This document shows positions 19,568-30,088 of a DNA stretch of 64,000 bases, one piece after another (position 1 is the first letter of the stretch; each line of letters starts with the position of its first letter). The position numbers and the translations under genes are program-made. The stretch lies in NCBI RefSeq assembly GCF_022844445.1, contig NZ_JALHLS010000001.1, forward strand, positions 1 to 64,000, written 5' to 3'. The notes beneath the pieces were generated by a model. The model saw nothing but the letters and a program-made list of their open reading frames with translations. It searched no databases and had not been told where the DNA came from. The stretch comes from Hyphomonas sp. GTDB lineage: Bacteria; Pseudomonadota; Alphaproteobacteria; Caulobacterales; Hyphomonadaceae.

Positions 19568-22009
19568 CTAGAGTGCTGCACCTTCCGGGTGATGCAGGGC
19601 AGCTTGCGCGGTGACTGTCACCTGCGCCGGCAGCCAGCACGTCACTTCGAGACCGCCGCCATCGACCGGCTTCATACCGACTGTGCCGCCATGCAAGTGG
19701 ATGAAATGCTTCACCAGCGCGAGGCCCAGGCCTGCGCCGCGCTGGTCGCCCGAAACAAAGCTGTCGAAGCTCGTGGCGCGTTTGTCGGCCTCCAGACCGA
19801 TGCCATTGTCCCGCACACTGAGCATGATCATGTCGCCGGCTCGCTGCGCCGCCACGACGACCTCGCCGCCGGACTCGGTGAAGCGCAGCGAGTTCGAGAC
19901 TAGGTTGAACAATACCTGCTTGATGCGGCGCGCATCGCCCCGGATCGTGCCAAGCTTGCCGGTGATCTCTGAGCGCACAGTGACTTCTGTATCTTCCGCT
20001 TTCGAGACCACCATCTCGATACCCTCGGCGATCAGATCCTCGAGGTTCACAGTATCGAGGTCTAGGTCCATCCGTCCCGCTTCGATCAGGGCGAGGTCGA
20101 GGATGTTCTCGATCAGCTTATTGAGGTGGTCCGATGCCGACAGGATTGCGCGGACATGATCCGTCTGACGCTCGGTCAGCGCACCGTTGCGCTGGGTTTC
20201 CAAAAGCTCTGCATACCCGAAGATGGTCGTCAGCGGCGAACGCAGTTGATAGCTGACATTGCGCACGAATTCCGTCTTGAGGCGGTCAGCAGCCTCGAAG
20301 GCTTCGGCGCGGTCGCGCAGCGCGGATTCGACACGGCGTGTGGCCGTCACGTCGGCGAAAGCGATCAGCGTGTTACCGTCCGGCAGGGGGTTCGTAATGT
20401 AGGTCAGCAGCGAGCCGTCCGAACGGCGCATCTCGCCGGTTGTTGCCTGGCGCGCGCCAGCAGACGGATCGGTGATGTGAACCTTGATTGCGTCCCAGAT
20501 TTCGGCGTCGTGAAACAGCGGCACGCACGCCTCAACCACATCGTCATAGTCCGGCGTGTCCTTCAGCAGCTCGGCCGGCAAATCCCACACTCGCGCGAAG
20601 GCACTATTGTGCAACTTGAGCCGTCCGTCGCTGCCGAACACGGCGACCGCCTCGTGGAGATTATCGAGGGTCGAGCGCTGCGTCTTGATGAGGGCGTTGA
20701 AGCGTGTCTGAAGGTCGAGCTGAACAGTGATGTCCTTGAACAGCAGTAGCAGGCCGCCCATCGGGTGGCGCTGGCGCGTGACCGACAGCGTGCGGCCATC
20801 AGGTAATGACCACTTGTCTTCCTTCACGCCGTCGAGGTCGAGATAGTAGGAGATCTCTTCCGCGCGCCACTCGGCATAGTTCGGCCGGCCCGGGAGCTTG
20901 CGGCGCTCGCGCAGTCGATCAAGCAGCTGGCCATGGTTCGGCCGGTCTAGGAGGAAGGCTTCCTCAAGGTCCCACATGTCGCGGAAAGCCTTGTTGTAGA
21001 AGGTCAGCTTGCGTTCAGCGCTGAAGATCGCGACGGCATCGGCGACATGGTTCAGCGTCTCATCATGTGCGCGCACGTGGCGGTTCAATTCCTCACGCGC
21101 ATTCTCCTGCATGGTCACGTCAAAGGCCATGGCCCCTGCCCCGCCGGAGAGCGGGAACGTCAGTACACGCATCGCCCGGCGATCACCCTTGACGACGATG
21201 TGGCGGGTCTCATCATGCTCCTGGCCATCGGAGATCGTCTTGCGGGCCTGTTCTGCGACGACCTGGTCAAGCATCGTCTGCTCTTCGAGAAGACGGTCGA
21301 GGCTGGAGACATCGACGGCGGCGAGATAGGCCGGGTTCGCCCATTGCAGGCGGCCCATGCCGGATACGCGCCAGGCCGGGAAAGGCGCCTTACGCAGCAT
21401 GTCGAGGAAGGCGGTCGGATCGCGCGCGATCACCTGCCGAGCTTCCTCGAATTTTCCGCGAGCGGAGCTTTCCTCGAGGCCCTTGATAGTGGAATCGGTG
21501 ACCCAGACGACCGCGCGGGCGCCAGCCGTGCGCCCGTCGGCTTCGAGGAAGCGGCCCGAGGGGCCGATGATGGTCAGCGAAAACGGGTTGCCCTGCTCGC
21601 GCAGCTCACGCAGGCGGATGCGTAGCGTTGTGTCCTGCCCGGCGGAATCGCGCGCTTCGAGATCGGCGATGCCCTCAACGATACGAACGGTCGGATTTTC
21701 CGAAATTGCGGCGTCGGTGAAGCTGAGCAATCCGGCGAGCGCCACCGACGAGCCAAATACGTCCGGCGGGGTGATCTCGTCGCCCTCGATCTCCAACGCC
21801 TCACCCTGCCAGACCAGGATGACGCCCGGATGCGCACCTAAAACAGATTTAAGGGCGGCATTTTCAGTCTCACGATCGCCGGCCAGATCACGATACTTCT
21901 TCGCGGCGCCGCGGGCGCCGTCCGACACGCGCAAGGCCCAGAGAAGCGCGCCGAGCGCCAGCATTGCGGTGCCAACCGCCATGATGATGGGCACTTGTTC
22001 TGCGTTCAT
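19568..22009 (-). CDS. divL: DivL-like multi-PAS sensor (pseudo-)histidine kinase, Tyr in place of phospho-acceptor His
   Basis: One N-terminal TM, several PAS-like regions, FVRNVSYQLRSPLTTIFGYAELL (TAT Tyr codon at 20251-20249), HATPase_c NLVSNSLRFT, VRDNGIGL, GAGLGLALVKHFIHLHGG. Confidence 0.85.
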   Translation of the reverse strand: MNAEQVPIIMAVGTAMLALGALLWALRVSDGARGAAKKYRDLAGDRETENAALKSVLGAHPGVILVWQGEALEIEGDEITPPDVFGSSVALAGLLSFTDAAISENPTVRIVEGIADLEARDSAGQDTTLRIRLRELREQGNPFSLTIIGPSGRFLEADGRTAGARAVVWVTDSTIKGLEESSARGKFEEARQVIARDPTAFLDMLRKAPFPAWRVSGMGRLQWANPAYLAAVDVSSLDRLLEEQTMLDQVVAEQARKTISDGQEHDETRHIVVKGDRRAMRVLTFPLSGGAGAMAFDVTMQENAREELNRHVRAHDETLNHVADAVAIFSAERKLTFYNKAFRDMWDLEEAFLLDRPNHGQLLDRLRERRKLPGRPNYAEWRAEEISYYLDLDGVKEDKWSLPDGRTLSVTRQRHPMGGLLLLFKDITVQLDLQTRFNALIKTQRSTLDNLHEAVAVFGSDGRLKLHNSAFARVWDLPAELLKDTPDYDDVVEACVPLFHDAEIWDAIKVHITDPSAGARQATTGEMRRSDGSLLTYITNPLPDGNTLIAFADVTATRRVESALRDRAEAFEAADRLKTEFVRNVSYQLRSPLTTIFGYAELLETQRNGALTERQTDHVRAILSASDHLNKLIENILDLALIEAGRMDLDLDTVNLEDLIAEGIEMVVSKAEDTEVTVRSEITGKLGTIRGDARRIKQVLFNLVSNSLRFTESGGEVVVAAQRAGDMIMLSVRDNGIGLEADKRATSFDSFVSGDQRGAGLGLALVKHFIHLHGGTVGMKPVDGGGLEVTCWLPAQVTVTAQAALHHPEGAAL

Positions 22010-22100
22010 CGGACAGCCGCCTTTCCAAGCGCGAACCCGCACGCCCGCGGGGGCGCGACTCGGACTAGTTTATACTGGTTAACGATTGGCCCCGCGAGCG

Positions 22101-22115
22101 TTAAGGCAGGGTTAA
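22101..22115. promoter_or_regulatory. CtrA-type full box TTAA-GGCAGGG-TTAA
   Basis: Exact TTAA-N7-TTAA in the divL/EF-hand divergent intergenic region. Confidence 0.65.
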
Positions 22116-22228
22116 TTCCAGGGCTGCAAGGCTCACCTCAACAGGCGCCCCGGCGCTGCAAGCGGCTGTTGCAAAAACAGCACACCCACCTAGGGTAACC
22201 ATTGGCAAGCCTGAGGAGTCCCCGTTTC

Positions 22229-22771
22229 ATGCGCCGTGCCCTTCTAGTCGCAGCCTTGCTGTTGTCTGCCCTTCCCGTGAATGCTCAGGCTGAAACCGAG
22301 GTGGACGATCTTGTCCGCCTGCCCGGCCAGGGACTGGTGAAACCGGACTCCGCGGCCGCCCAGATGAACCTCGGCCGGCTTGTACCGGGCGGCGGCCTGA
22401 TCGCCAGCTTCGACGCGGACAGTGACGGTCGAATTTCCCCGGGCGAATTGAAAGCTGGCGCGCTGGCCGCGTTTAAGGCCGCCGACGCCAATAGCGACGG
22501 GCAGCTTGTCGCGTTGGAGCAGCAGGACTGGGCTTCTGGTCTTCCGACCCGTGATGACACGCTCGCCAACCCTGTCCGCTTTGATCCCAATCTGGACCGC
22601 GTCGTGAACTTCCAGGAGTTTCAAGCTGCCATCGTGCACCTTGCAAAAAACTACGAAGACACCTCTGGCACCATAGAGATCGCAAAGCTGTCGGCGCCGG
22701 AACCCCGTCCCGAGCGCAACGAACGCCGTTCGCCCTTCGACGACCCTCCACCTGAACGCAGCAACAACTGA
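22229..22771 (+). CDS. Secreted EF-hand calcium-binding protein
   Basis: FDADSDGRISPGE and ADANSDGQLVALE loops; signal peptide MRRALLVAALLLSALPVNAQA. Confidence 0.85.
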   Translation: MRRALLVAALLLSALPVNAQAETEVDDLVRLPGQGLVKPDSAAAQMNLGRLVPGGGLIASFDADSDGRISPGELKAGALAAFKAADANSDGQLVALEQQDWASGLPTRDDTLANPVRFDPNLDRVVNFQEFQAAIVHLAKNYEDTSGTIEIAKLSAPEPRPERNERRSPFDDPPPERSNN

Positions 22772-22831
22772 CCCGCGCGGCCAGCGCAAGCGCTTGACAG
22801 CCGAGGCCAGTCAGGCGACCCGCTGCTCGAC

Positions 22832-23773
22832 ATGACCCGGCTCTCCCTTCCGCCTGCGCGCGGCAAACTGATCGAGAACGCCCCGCTGGCGCCCTACACC
22901 TGGTTCCGGGTAGGCGGGCCTGCAGATGTGCTGTTCCTGCCTGAAGATGAAGCCGACCTCGGCGTTTTCCTTGGTGCGCTCGATCCCGCCATTCCCGTGA
23001 CGGTGCTGGGCGTCGGCTCAAACCTGATCGTCCGCGACGGCGGCATCGCAGGTGTCGTGATCCGGCTGATGGGCCGGGCCTGGGGCGAAGTTATGAAAAC
23101 CGGGGAGCTCGAGATGACGGCCGGCGCCGGTGCGCTTGATCTGGCAGTGGCCAAGGGCGCAGCGAAGCACGGCATTGCAGGCCTCGAGTTCCTGTCGGGC
23201 ATTCCCGGTTCTCTCGGCGGCGCGACGCGCACCAACGCCGGATGTTACGGAAGCGAACTCAAGGATGTGCTCGTCCGCCTCGAGGGCGTGACCCGCCGGG
23301 GCGAACGGCGCGTCTATGGTGAAGGTCATGAGCCGGTTGAATTTAGCTATCGTCATACCGACCTGCCGGAGGATTTCATTGTCTCGCGACTCGTCCTGCG
23401 CGGCACCGGCAAAGGCGACGCGGCCGAGATTGGCGCGGCGATCGACGCGCTCCAGGCCCGCCGGAGCGAGACCCAGCCTATCAAGGAAAAGACTTCCGGC
23501 TCGACCTTTGCCAATCCCGATCCTCCGGGTAGTCCCGACCAGCGCTCCGCGTGGAAGCTGATAGACGCGGCCGGTTGCCGCGGCCTCAAGGTCGGCGGCG
23601 CGCAGGTCTCGCCAATGCACTGCAATTTCCTGATCAATGCTGGCGAGGCCACTGCCGCCGACCTTGAAGCTCTCGGCGAACTGGTGCGTGCCCGCGTGCT
23701 GGATACGTCCGGCGTCCAGCTACGCTGGGAAGTGCGCCGGATCGGCCGGATCGGACAAACCGGTCCGGTCTAG
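22832..23773 (+). CDS. murB: UDP-N-acetylmuramate dehydrogenase
   Basis: [49 protein letters not shown]. Confidence 0.95.
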   Translation: MTRLSLPPARGKLIENAPLAPYTWFRVGGPADVLFLPEDEADLGVFLGALDPAIPVTVLGVGSNLIVRDGGIAGVVIRLMGRAWGEVMKTGELEMTAGAGALDLAVAKGAAKHGIAGLEFLSGIPGSLGGATRTNAGCYGSELKDVLVRLEGVTRRGERRVYGEGHEPVEFSYRHTDLPEDFIVSRLVLRGTGKGDAAEIGAAIDALQARRSETQPIKEKTSGSTFANPDPPGSPDQRSAWKLIDAAGCRGLKVGGAQVSPMHCNFLINAGEATAADLEALGELVRARVLDTSGVQLRWEVRRIGRIGQTGPV

Positions 23774-25848
23774 AAAGTTCCGTTCAAGGATAGCACGAAA
23801 ATCAGGCCACGATCACGTTCTGACACTTCCCGGCGAACAGCGAGGCCGTTTCGGTCAGGCGCAAAAACCGTGCGTTCGACCACATCCCTGTGATCGAGGA
23901 GATTGCGAACCGCAAAGCGCCCGGTCGCACCCCAGAGGTTCTTGTGCTCGACGAAGACTTCACCCATGCCGTTCAGCTGCCGCTCGAGCCTTCGCTCGCT
24001 TCGCGTGAACTCGTCCGTGAAAGCAAGCCGCTCGAGCTTTGCGCCCCAGGCAAATTGCGTATCCGGAACATCATGCCGAAACTCAACGTTCACTTCATAG
24101 AGCAGGTCATCGCTGATCCGTCGGGACGCACCTGTGACTGGATCATCTACCCGCGAGTCGATCCATACACCGCTGGCCGTCACTTCGGCGCCATCGAACC
24201 CGAGCGGCGCAAGTCTCAGCGTCGCGTCAAGCTCCGCGATCGCCCCCCAGGCTTTGTCGATGTTGCCAGGACCGTCGCCGGTGCCGATCGGCACACGGTC
24301 AACGATATCCTCGATCTTGTCGTAGGTAATCTTGGCCGTGGCAGCGCCCCACTCCGAAAAATCCTTTTCAGCCTGCAAGCTGGCGCTCCACACCTGCGTT
24401 GGAACGATGTCGGGATTGCCAGCATTGTTGTTGTCCAGCGATAGGTCGGCCGAAGTAACGAAATCGAAGAAGTCGAGCTGTCCGACCTTGCGCTCGATCC
24501 GAGTGACGAGGCTGAGCGTTTCGCTGGCTGCCCAGGTCAGGCTTGCGTACCCCTTGGGACGCGTAAATATGCGGACTTTCTCCGTGTCGCCGGATTGCGA
24601 GATCTCCGAATACTCCGCTCCGACCGCCAACTGCATCGTGAGATCGGCCGCCAGCGACCGCGTATGCGTCAGCATCGCCTCGGCCCGGCGTTCCTCGACG
24701 CGTGTATTCGATGTATCGAGCGGCACGGCCACGAACGGCCCGTTGCTGATCGCCTCAGAGAGTTCCGATTCTGCCTCGAGGAAATTGAACGCACCTTCCG
24801 CAGACAGTTGCCACTCCGGACCTGAAGGCGTCTTCCAGCCATATTCGCTGCGAAGAATATACTCGCCTTCATCCGTGGTTTGACGAAAGTCCGAGCGGTA
24901 GAGGTTCGAGCCGTCGAGACCGCCCCTGAGGAAGGTATCGTTGAAGGGGCTGCGCTCGCGGCGTGCCAGTCCGATCGCTTTCAGCCTACCGGAACTGAGG
25001 TCGAATTCGACATCGCCGCCGAGCTCCGCATTCCACTCATCCTCAAGGCTCTCGAACAGCCGCCGGCCTTCGGGACCCGCAACTGGAAACACCTGGGCGC
25101 GATCCTTGATTTCTTGCCGGTAGGTCGCCGCCTTTCCATTGAGATTGGCCACCATGCCGCCCGGCGGTTTCCAGGCCATCGAGCCCGACACCGACGTTGT
25201 ATCGACATAGAAGATGAACTTTTCCTGGCGCAGTTCGAGCAGGTTGCCCGTTCCGTCCGTCACGTTCCGGAAGCCCTGGTTACCTCGCCGTTCCGGCGCA
25301 TTGTCCGCCTGCACGCTCCAGCTGACATCGCCGCTACGGCCGGATAGCGCCAGATTGGCGACGCCAAGCGCCGGTTGGAAATCATCGCGCCAGCGCGCCT
25401 GCATCTTCCAGGAACCGGATTGGCGGGCCTCGCCCGATGTCACGACGTTGATCGCCTGGCCGGATAGTCCGGGCACGCCGAAGACGCTTGCATCCGCAAC
25501 TTCGATCCGCTCGACCTGGCTTGCCGGAACCCGGCCGAGCGCCGCGCTGGCACCGTTGGACTTGCCAGAGACGCGCTGGCCGTTGATTAGCACGTTGCCA
25601 CTGGCCTGGCCGAAGCCGCGCGAGTCGCTGTCATCCTTGGATATCGACACGCCCGGCACACGTTGAACCATTTCCAGCGCCGTGCGCGGCGCAAACTGGG
25701 CAAAATCTTCCAGCGTCAAGATCGTCCGGTGCTCCGGACTGGCGCCGTCTATCGTGTCAGCAACTGTCTCAGCGAATGCTGGCGCACCCAACGGAGCTAC
25801 GGCCAGCGCCGCCGCCACATGGTTCAAGAACCGTCGCAACTCTAGCAT
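23770..25848 (-). CDS. TonB-dependent receptor plug-domain outer membrane protein (paralogue 1)
   Basis: [28 protein letters not shown]-terminal aromatic LSLNGTF; start at MLELRRFL. Confidence 0.8.
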   Translation of the reverse strand: MLELRRFLNHVAAALAVAPLGAPAFAETVADTIDGASPEHRTILTLEDFAQFAPRTALEMVQRVPGVSISKDDSDSRGFGQASGNVLINGQRVSGKSNGASAALGRVPASQVERIEVADASVFGVPGLSGQAINVVTSGEARQSGSWKMQARWRDDFQPALGVANLALSGRSGDVSWSVQADNAPERRGNQGFRNVTDGTGNLLELRQEKFIFYVDTTSVSGSMAWKPPGGMVANLNGKAATYRQEIKDRAQVFPVAGPEGRRLFESLEDEWNAELGGDVEFDLSSGRLKAIGLARRERSPFNDTFLRGGLDGSNLYRSDFRQTTDEGEYILRSEYGWKTPSGPEWQLSAEGAFNFLEAESELSEAISNGPFVAVPLDTSNTRVEERRAEAMLTHTRSLAADLTMQLAVGAEYSEISQSGDTEKVRIFTRPKGYASLTWAASETLSLVTRIERKVGQLDFFDFVTSADLSLDNNNAGNPDIVPTQVWSASLQAEKDFSEWGAATAKITYDKIEDIVDRVPIGTGDGPGNIDKAWGAIAELDATLRLAPLGFDGAEVTASGVWIDSRVDDPVTGASRRISDDLLYEVNVEFRHDVPDTQFAWGAKLERLAFTDEFTRSERRLERQLNGMGEVFVEHKNLWGATGRFAVRNLLDHRDVVERTVFAPDRNGLAVRREVSERDRGLIFVLSLNGTF

Positions 25849-25992
25849 CCGGATTGGCGTCTCCCACGCTTTCCAATGGACCTTTTCCCACGCCGAAGTC
25901 CAATGATTTCGCATCGCACGGCGCCCCGGACCGGCGCTTTCTCATTTCGGTCGCCAGCCCTGCCCGCTTGGCGGGCCGTCCTTCGGGAAGCC

Positions 25993-28059
25993 TCAGAACT
26001 TGCCTTTGAGTTCGATCGTGAAAATCGGGCCGAACGCGCGCGCGTATTCTTCGGAGCGAACAAGCGTGCCGTTCCGGTCGGGCGCATAGACCTCACGCCA
26101 GAACGTGTCACGCTGGTTGAACAGGTTGCCAAGCGCAATGGTGCCAATCATGCCGGCAATGTCTTTGTGTTCAAGGTACACCATAGAGAATGCCGGATCG
26201 TTTCCTCCCAGCGCGATCTGGTTGAGCTGGTAAGACGGCTCGGACTTGAAGCCTTCGATAACCGTGCCCCAGGCCCAATCCGTGTCCGGAATATCCTGCC
26301 GGAGTTCCATGTTCCATTCCCATATCAGGTGGGAGTTGATCGAGCGGCGCTCACCCGTCAGCGGGTCATCGACTTCCGTATCGTAGTAGCGGCCGTTGAA
26401 GGTCAGCTCGGCGCCCTTGAAGCCAATCTCCTCGAGCTTGAGCGTCGAATCGGTCTCGATCCCGAACAGCTTGCCGCTTTCAATGTTGCCGGGACCCGCG
26501 CCCGTGCCGATGGGCACCTGGTCGATGACGTCTTCAAGTTCCACGAATATAAGCCGAACGGTCGAGGCGCCCCAGGCCCTGAAATCCTTCTGGGCTTCCA
26601 GATTCAGCCGCCAGGACTGGTTCGGAACGATCTCCGGATTACCATCGACGCTGTTCTCCTGCTCGAGATTGACCGAGGAGATGAAGTCGAAAAAGTCCAG
26701 CTGGCCGACGCGCCGCTCGACCTTGGTGACGAGCTTCAAAGTATCGCTCTGCTGCCAGGACAGGCTGGCAGATCCTTTGGGCCGGGTGAAGGCGCGCTTG
26801 TTCTCGGCGTCTCCCGTCTGCGACAGCTCCGAATACTCTGCCCCGGCTGACACCTGCAGATTGAGCTTCGGGGTCAGCTGTCGGCCATGCGTCAGGATCA
26901 CTTCGCCGCGGCGCTCCTCGACCCGCGAATTGGCGAGATCCAGAATAACCGGCACCAGCGGCGCGCCGCCGGTTGCTTCTTCGAGGGATGCTTCCGCCTC
27001 CAGGAAGTTGAAAGCGCCTTCCGTCGAAATCTGCCAGTCGTCGCCCTGCCCCGTCTGCAGGCCATACTCGCTGCGCAGGATGTACTCGCCTTCATCGACC
27101 GTCTGATGGAAATTCGACGCATACTGGCCGGAGCCATCGAAGGCCGCCATCTTGAACCTGTCAACAAACGGACTGTGCTCCAGCCGGCCAAGACCGATGA
27201 ATTTCAGCCGACCCGGGCCTGCGTCGAACTCGAAGTCGCCGCCGATTTCGGCGTTCCATTCGTCTTCCGCCGACTGGAAAAGACGCCGGCCTTGTGCGCC
27301 GCCCAACGGATAAGTCTTGCCGATCTGCTTGACGTCCATCTCCCAGATCCCGACCTTGCCGTTGAGATTCGCGATCGGCCCGAACACCGGCTTCCAGGCG
27401 AGCGAGCCCGAGAGCGACACGTCTTCGATGATGCGCGTGAAATCTTCTTCGCGCTGCTCCAGCAAGTTCTTCTGGCCGTCCTGGATTAGACGCCAGCCGG
27501 CATTCCCGTTGCGCTGAGGCGCACTGTTGGCTTCGAGCGTCCAGCTGACGGCGCCCTTGCTGCCCGCCAGCGTGACGGTGCCCTCATTCAGTGAGGGCGG
27601 CAGGTTTTCGCGCAGGCGTATCTTGTAGCGCCAGGTGCCGTCGATCGACGCCGCGCCATCGGTTACGACATTGACCACCTGTCCAGTCAGGCCCGGAATT
27701 TCGGTCTTGGTCCCGTCCAGAACCTCGATCCGCAGGACGCGCGCGGCGGCGATCCGTCCCAGCGCCAGTTCCGCACCGTTGGACTTGGCCGATACACGCT
27801 GGCCATTGATCAGCACGTTGCCTCGCGCCTGGCCAAACCCGCGGTTACCGCTGTCATCCCTGATGATCGCAAAGCCGGGAATCCGGCGCACCATGTCCAG
27901 CGCGTTGACGGGGCCGTACTGGTTGAAGTCTGCCGGCTGGTAGACCGAGCGGTTTGGATCGCCTTCCTCCGGTGTGACGGCGGTGTCAGCGCCCGCGGCC
28001 AGCTGGCCTGATAGGGCAAAAACGGCAAAACTGGTCAGCAGCGCCCGCGGAATCGGCAT
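25993..28059 (-). CDS. TonB-dependent receptor plug-domain outer membrane protein (paralogue 2)
   Basis: [28 protein letters not shown]-terminal IELKGKF; co-linear similarity to paralogue 1 throughout. Confidence 0.8.
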   Translation of the reverse strand: MPIPRALLTSFAVFALSGQLAAGADTAVTPEEGDPNRSVYQPADFNQYGPVNALDMVRRIPGFAIIRDDSGNRGFGQARGNVLINGQRVSAKSNGAELALGRIAAARVLRIEVLDGTKTEIPGLTGQVVNVVTDGAASIDGTWRYKIRLRENLPPSLNEGTVTLAGSKGAVSWTLEANSAPQRNGNAGWRLIQDGQKNLLEQREEDFTRIIEDVSLSGSLAWKPVFGPIANLNGKVGIWEMDVKQIGKTYPLGGAQGRRLFQSAEDEWNAEIGGDFEFDAGPGRLKFIGLGRLEHSPFVDRFKMAAFDGSGQYASNFHQTVDEGEYILRSEYGLQTGQGDDWQISTEGAFNFLEAEASLEEATGGAPLVPVILDLANSRVEERRGEVILTHGRQLTPKLNLQVSAGAEYSELSQTGDAENKRAFTRPKGSASLSWQQSDTLKLVTKVERRVGQLDFFDFISSVNLEQENSVDGNPEIVPNQSWRLNLEAQKDFRAWGASTVRLIFVELEDVIDQVPIGTGAGPGNIESGKLFGIETDSTLKLEEIGFKGAELTFNGRYYDTEVDDPLTGERRSINSHLIWEWNMELRQDIPDTDWAWGTVIEGFKSEPSYQLNQIALGGNDPAFSMVYLEHKDIAGMIGTIALGNLFNQRDTFWREVYAPDRNGTLVRSEEYARAFGPIFTIELKGKF

Positions 28060-28144
28060 TTTAGCTCCCTCGGTATCACTATCGGGTCAGTCGATTTGCC
28101 CAAGGGAGATTACCGTTTTTCGTTATCTGTTTTCCGCTTATCAA

Positions 28145-28168
28145 TATTGACTACATCCATAGTCAATA
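28145..28168. promoter_or_regulatory. Inverted repeat TATTGACTA-CATCCA-TAGTCAATA, candidate operator
   Basis: Perfect 9-bp arms, 6-bp spacer, in the AT-rich divergent region between TonB paralogue 2 and ddl. Confidence 0.5.
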
Positions 28169-28313
28169 GATTTGTTGTTCCCCTCCCATGATTTTTTTGT
28201 AATCCGCCTGTTTTGCGCCAGACAGCTGCCACGCCCTCCCCTTTAAGCTGCTGTTCACCGCATCGTTCCATCACGGACGATGGCGGAATGAACGCATCTC
28301 AGAAGGAGTTGGC

Positions 28314-29222
28314 ATGAAACGGGTGGCGGTGATCTATGGTGGCTGGTCTTCGGAACGGCCCGTCTCGCTCTCCTCCGGCCGCCAGATGGCCGAAGCCGCG
28401 CGCGAGGCCGGCTACGACGTTGTCGAGATCGACGCGACCCGCGACCTGGCTCGGCAGCTGACCGACGCAAAACCCGAGGTCGTGCTCAACGGCCTGCATG
28501 GTCCCTGGGGCGAAGACGGCTCGGTACAGGGACTGCTCGAAATCATGGGCCTGCCCTATTCCCACTCCGGTGTGCTCGCCTCGGCGCTCGCAATGGACAA
28601 GCTCAAATCCAAGGCCGTCTACAAGCAGGCCGGTCTGGACGTTGCCGCAGACCGCCGTGTCACCCGCGCCGAAGCTGCTGCAGCCCATGCCCTGAAGCCG
28701 CCCTATGTGATCAAGCCCGTCAACGAGGGCTCGAGCTTTGGCGTGCTGATCGTGCGCGAGGGCGCCAATGGCCCGCCGCAGGAACTGACCGGTCCGAACT
28801 GGCGCTACGGCGATTATCTGATGGCGGAGGAATACATTCCCGGCCGCGAACTCACCGTCGCTGTGCTGGGCGATCGCGCGCTTGCCGTCACCGAGATCAC
28901 GACCTTAAGGGACTATTACGATTTCGATGCAAAATACGCGGCTGGTGGATCGCAGCATGTGATCCCTGCGGATCTGCCCGCGCACGTGACCAAGGCAGCG
29001 ATGAATGCATCGCTCAAGGCTCACGTTGCACTTGGATGCCGCGGGGCGACACGCTCGGACTTCCGTTACGACGAAGAGAAGGACCGGCTTGTGATCCTCG
29101 AGACCAACACCCAGCCCGGCATGACGCCCACCTCGCTCGTTCCCGAGCAGGCCGCGCACATGGGCATGAGTTTCGTGGAACTGGTCGCCTGGATGATCGA
29201 GGACGCCTCATGCCAAAGATAG
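28314..29222 (+). CDS. ddl: D-alanine--D-alanine ligase
   Basis: [53 protein letters not shown]. Confidence 0.96.
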   Translation: MKRVAVIYGGWSSERPVSLSSGRQMAEAAREAGYDVVEIDATRDLARQLTDAKPEVVLNGLHGPWGEDGSVQGLLEIMGLPYSHSGVLASALAMDKLKSKAVYKQAGLDVAADRRVTRAEAAAAHALKPPYVIKPVNEGSSFGVLIVREGANGPPQELTGPNWRYGDYLMAEEYIPGRELTVAVLGDRALAVTEITTLRDYYDFDAKYAAGGSQHVIPADLPAHVTKAAMNASLKAHVALGCRGATRSDFRYDEEKDRLVILETNTQPGMTPTSLVPEQAAHMGMSFVELVAWMIEDASCQR

Positions 29223-30088
29223 AGCGCAACCAGACAGTTCCTTCCGGCCGCCGCCGGCCCGCTACCATCGTCGATGAGACGACAGGCGAGGAAGTGCGCG
29301 TCTCGTCCGTAATCTTCGGCGTCGTGATGCTGATCGCGATCCTCGTCGCCACCGCTGCCTGGATGGGCGGATCGATGTCACAGATCGGTTCGCGCTTCGG
29401 CGGCTTCATGGACGACACGTCCCGCCTCATCGGCGTGGATGTGAATGACGTCTCCGTACTCGGCCTCGAGGACAATCCTGCTCTCGCCGACGAAGTGCGC
29501 GCCGCTGCGATGATCGAGCCGGGCGAGAACATGTTCCGTGCTGACCCGCACCTGATCAAGAGCCGCGTGGAAGGCACCCACAAGGTGCTGAACGTGCGCG
29601 TCCACCGTCTCTGGCCCGGCCAGATCGTGATCCTTGCCGACGCCGCCGATCCTGTCGCTCTCTGGCATGACGGCCGCCAGTGGCAGGTTGTCGATGGCCT
29701 TGGCCGCCTGCTGCCCGGCGCCCGCGCCGAAGACCATCCGAACCTCCTGCGCCTCGCCGGCCAGGGCGCACCGGAAGCAGCGCCGCAGCTCGCCGCCGCC
29801 CTCGCCTCGGCGCCCGACATCAATGGCCGCGTCGCCGTGGCAACCCGCATCGGCACGCGCAGATGGGACATGCGCTTCATCAACGGTGTCACCGTTCGCC
29901 TGCCGGAAGATCCCGGCCTCGAGCCCGCCATCGAACGCCTCGCAAAACTGCAGGTGCGAACCGCCCTTACCCAGCGCCCGCTGGAAATGATCGACCTGCG
30001 CAGCCGCGGACGCGTCTATCTGCGCCTGGCTGAAGCGCCCGTCGAACCTGAACCCGAGACTGTCCGCGAGGCTGCCGAGAAAACCTGA
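29210..30088 (+). CDS. ftsQ: Cell division protein FtsQ
   Basis: Position ddl-ftsQ-ftsA; one TM then POTRA-like region; start at MPKIERNQ. Confidence 0.9.
   Translation: MPKIERNQTVPSGRRRPATIVDETTGEEVRVSSVIFGVVMLIAILVATAAWMGGSMSQIGSRFGGFMDDTSRLIGVDVNDVSVLGLEDNPALADEVRAAAMIEPGENMFRADPHLIKSRVEGTHKVLNVRVHRLWPGQIVILADAADPVALWHDGRQWQVVDGLGRLLPGARAEDHPNLLRLAGQGAPEAAPQLAAALASAPDINGRVAVATRIGTRRWDMRFINGVTVRLPEDPGLEPAIERLAKLQVRTALTQRPLEMIDLRSRGRVYLRLAEAPVEPEPETVREAAEKT

Noticed and set aside
25962-25976. GCCCGC-TTG-GCGGGC hairpin between the two TonB genes as a terminator
   Set aside because: No T-run on either strand and short arms in a GC-rich context; too weak to call.
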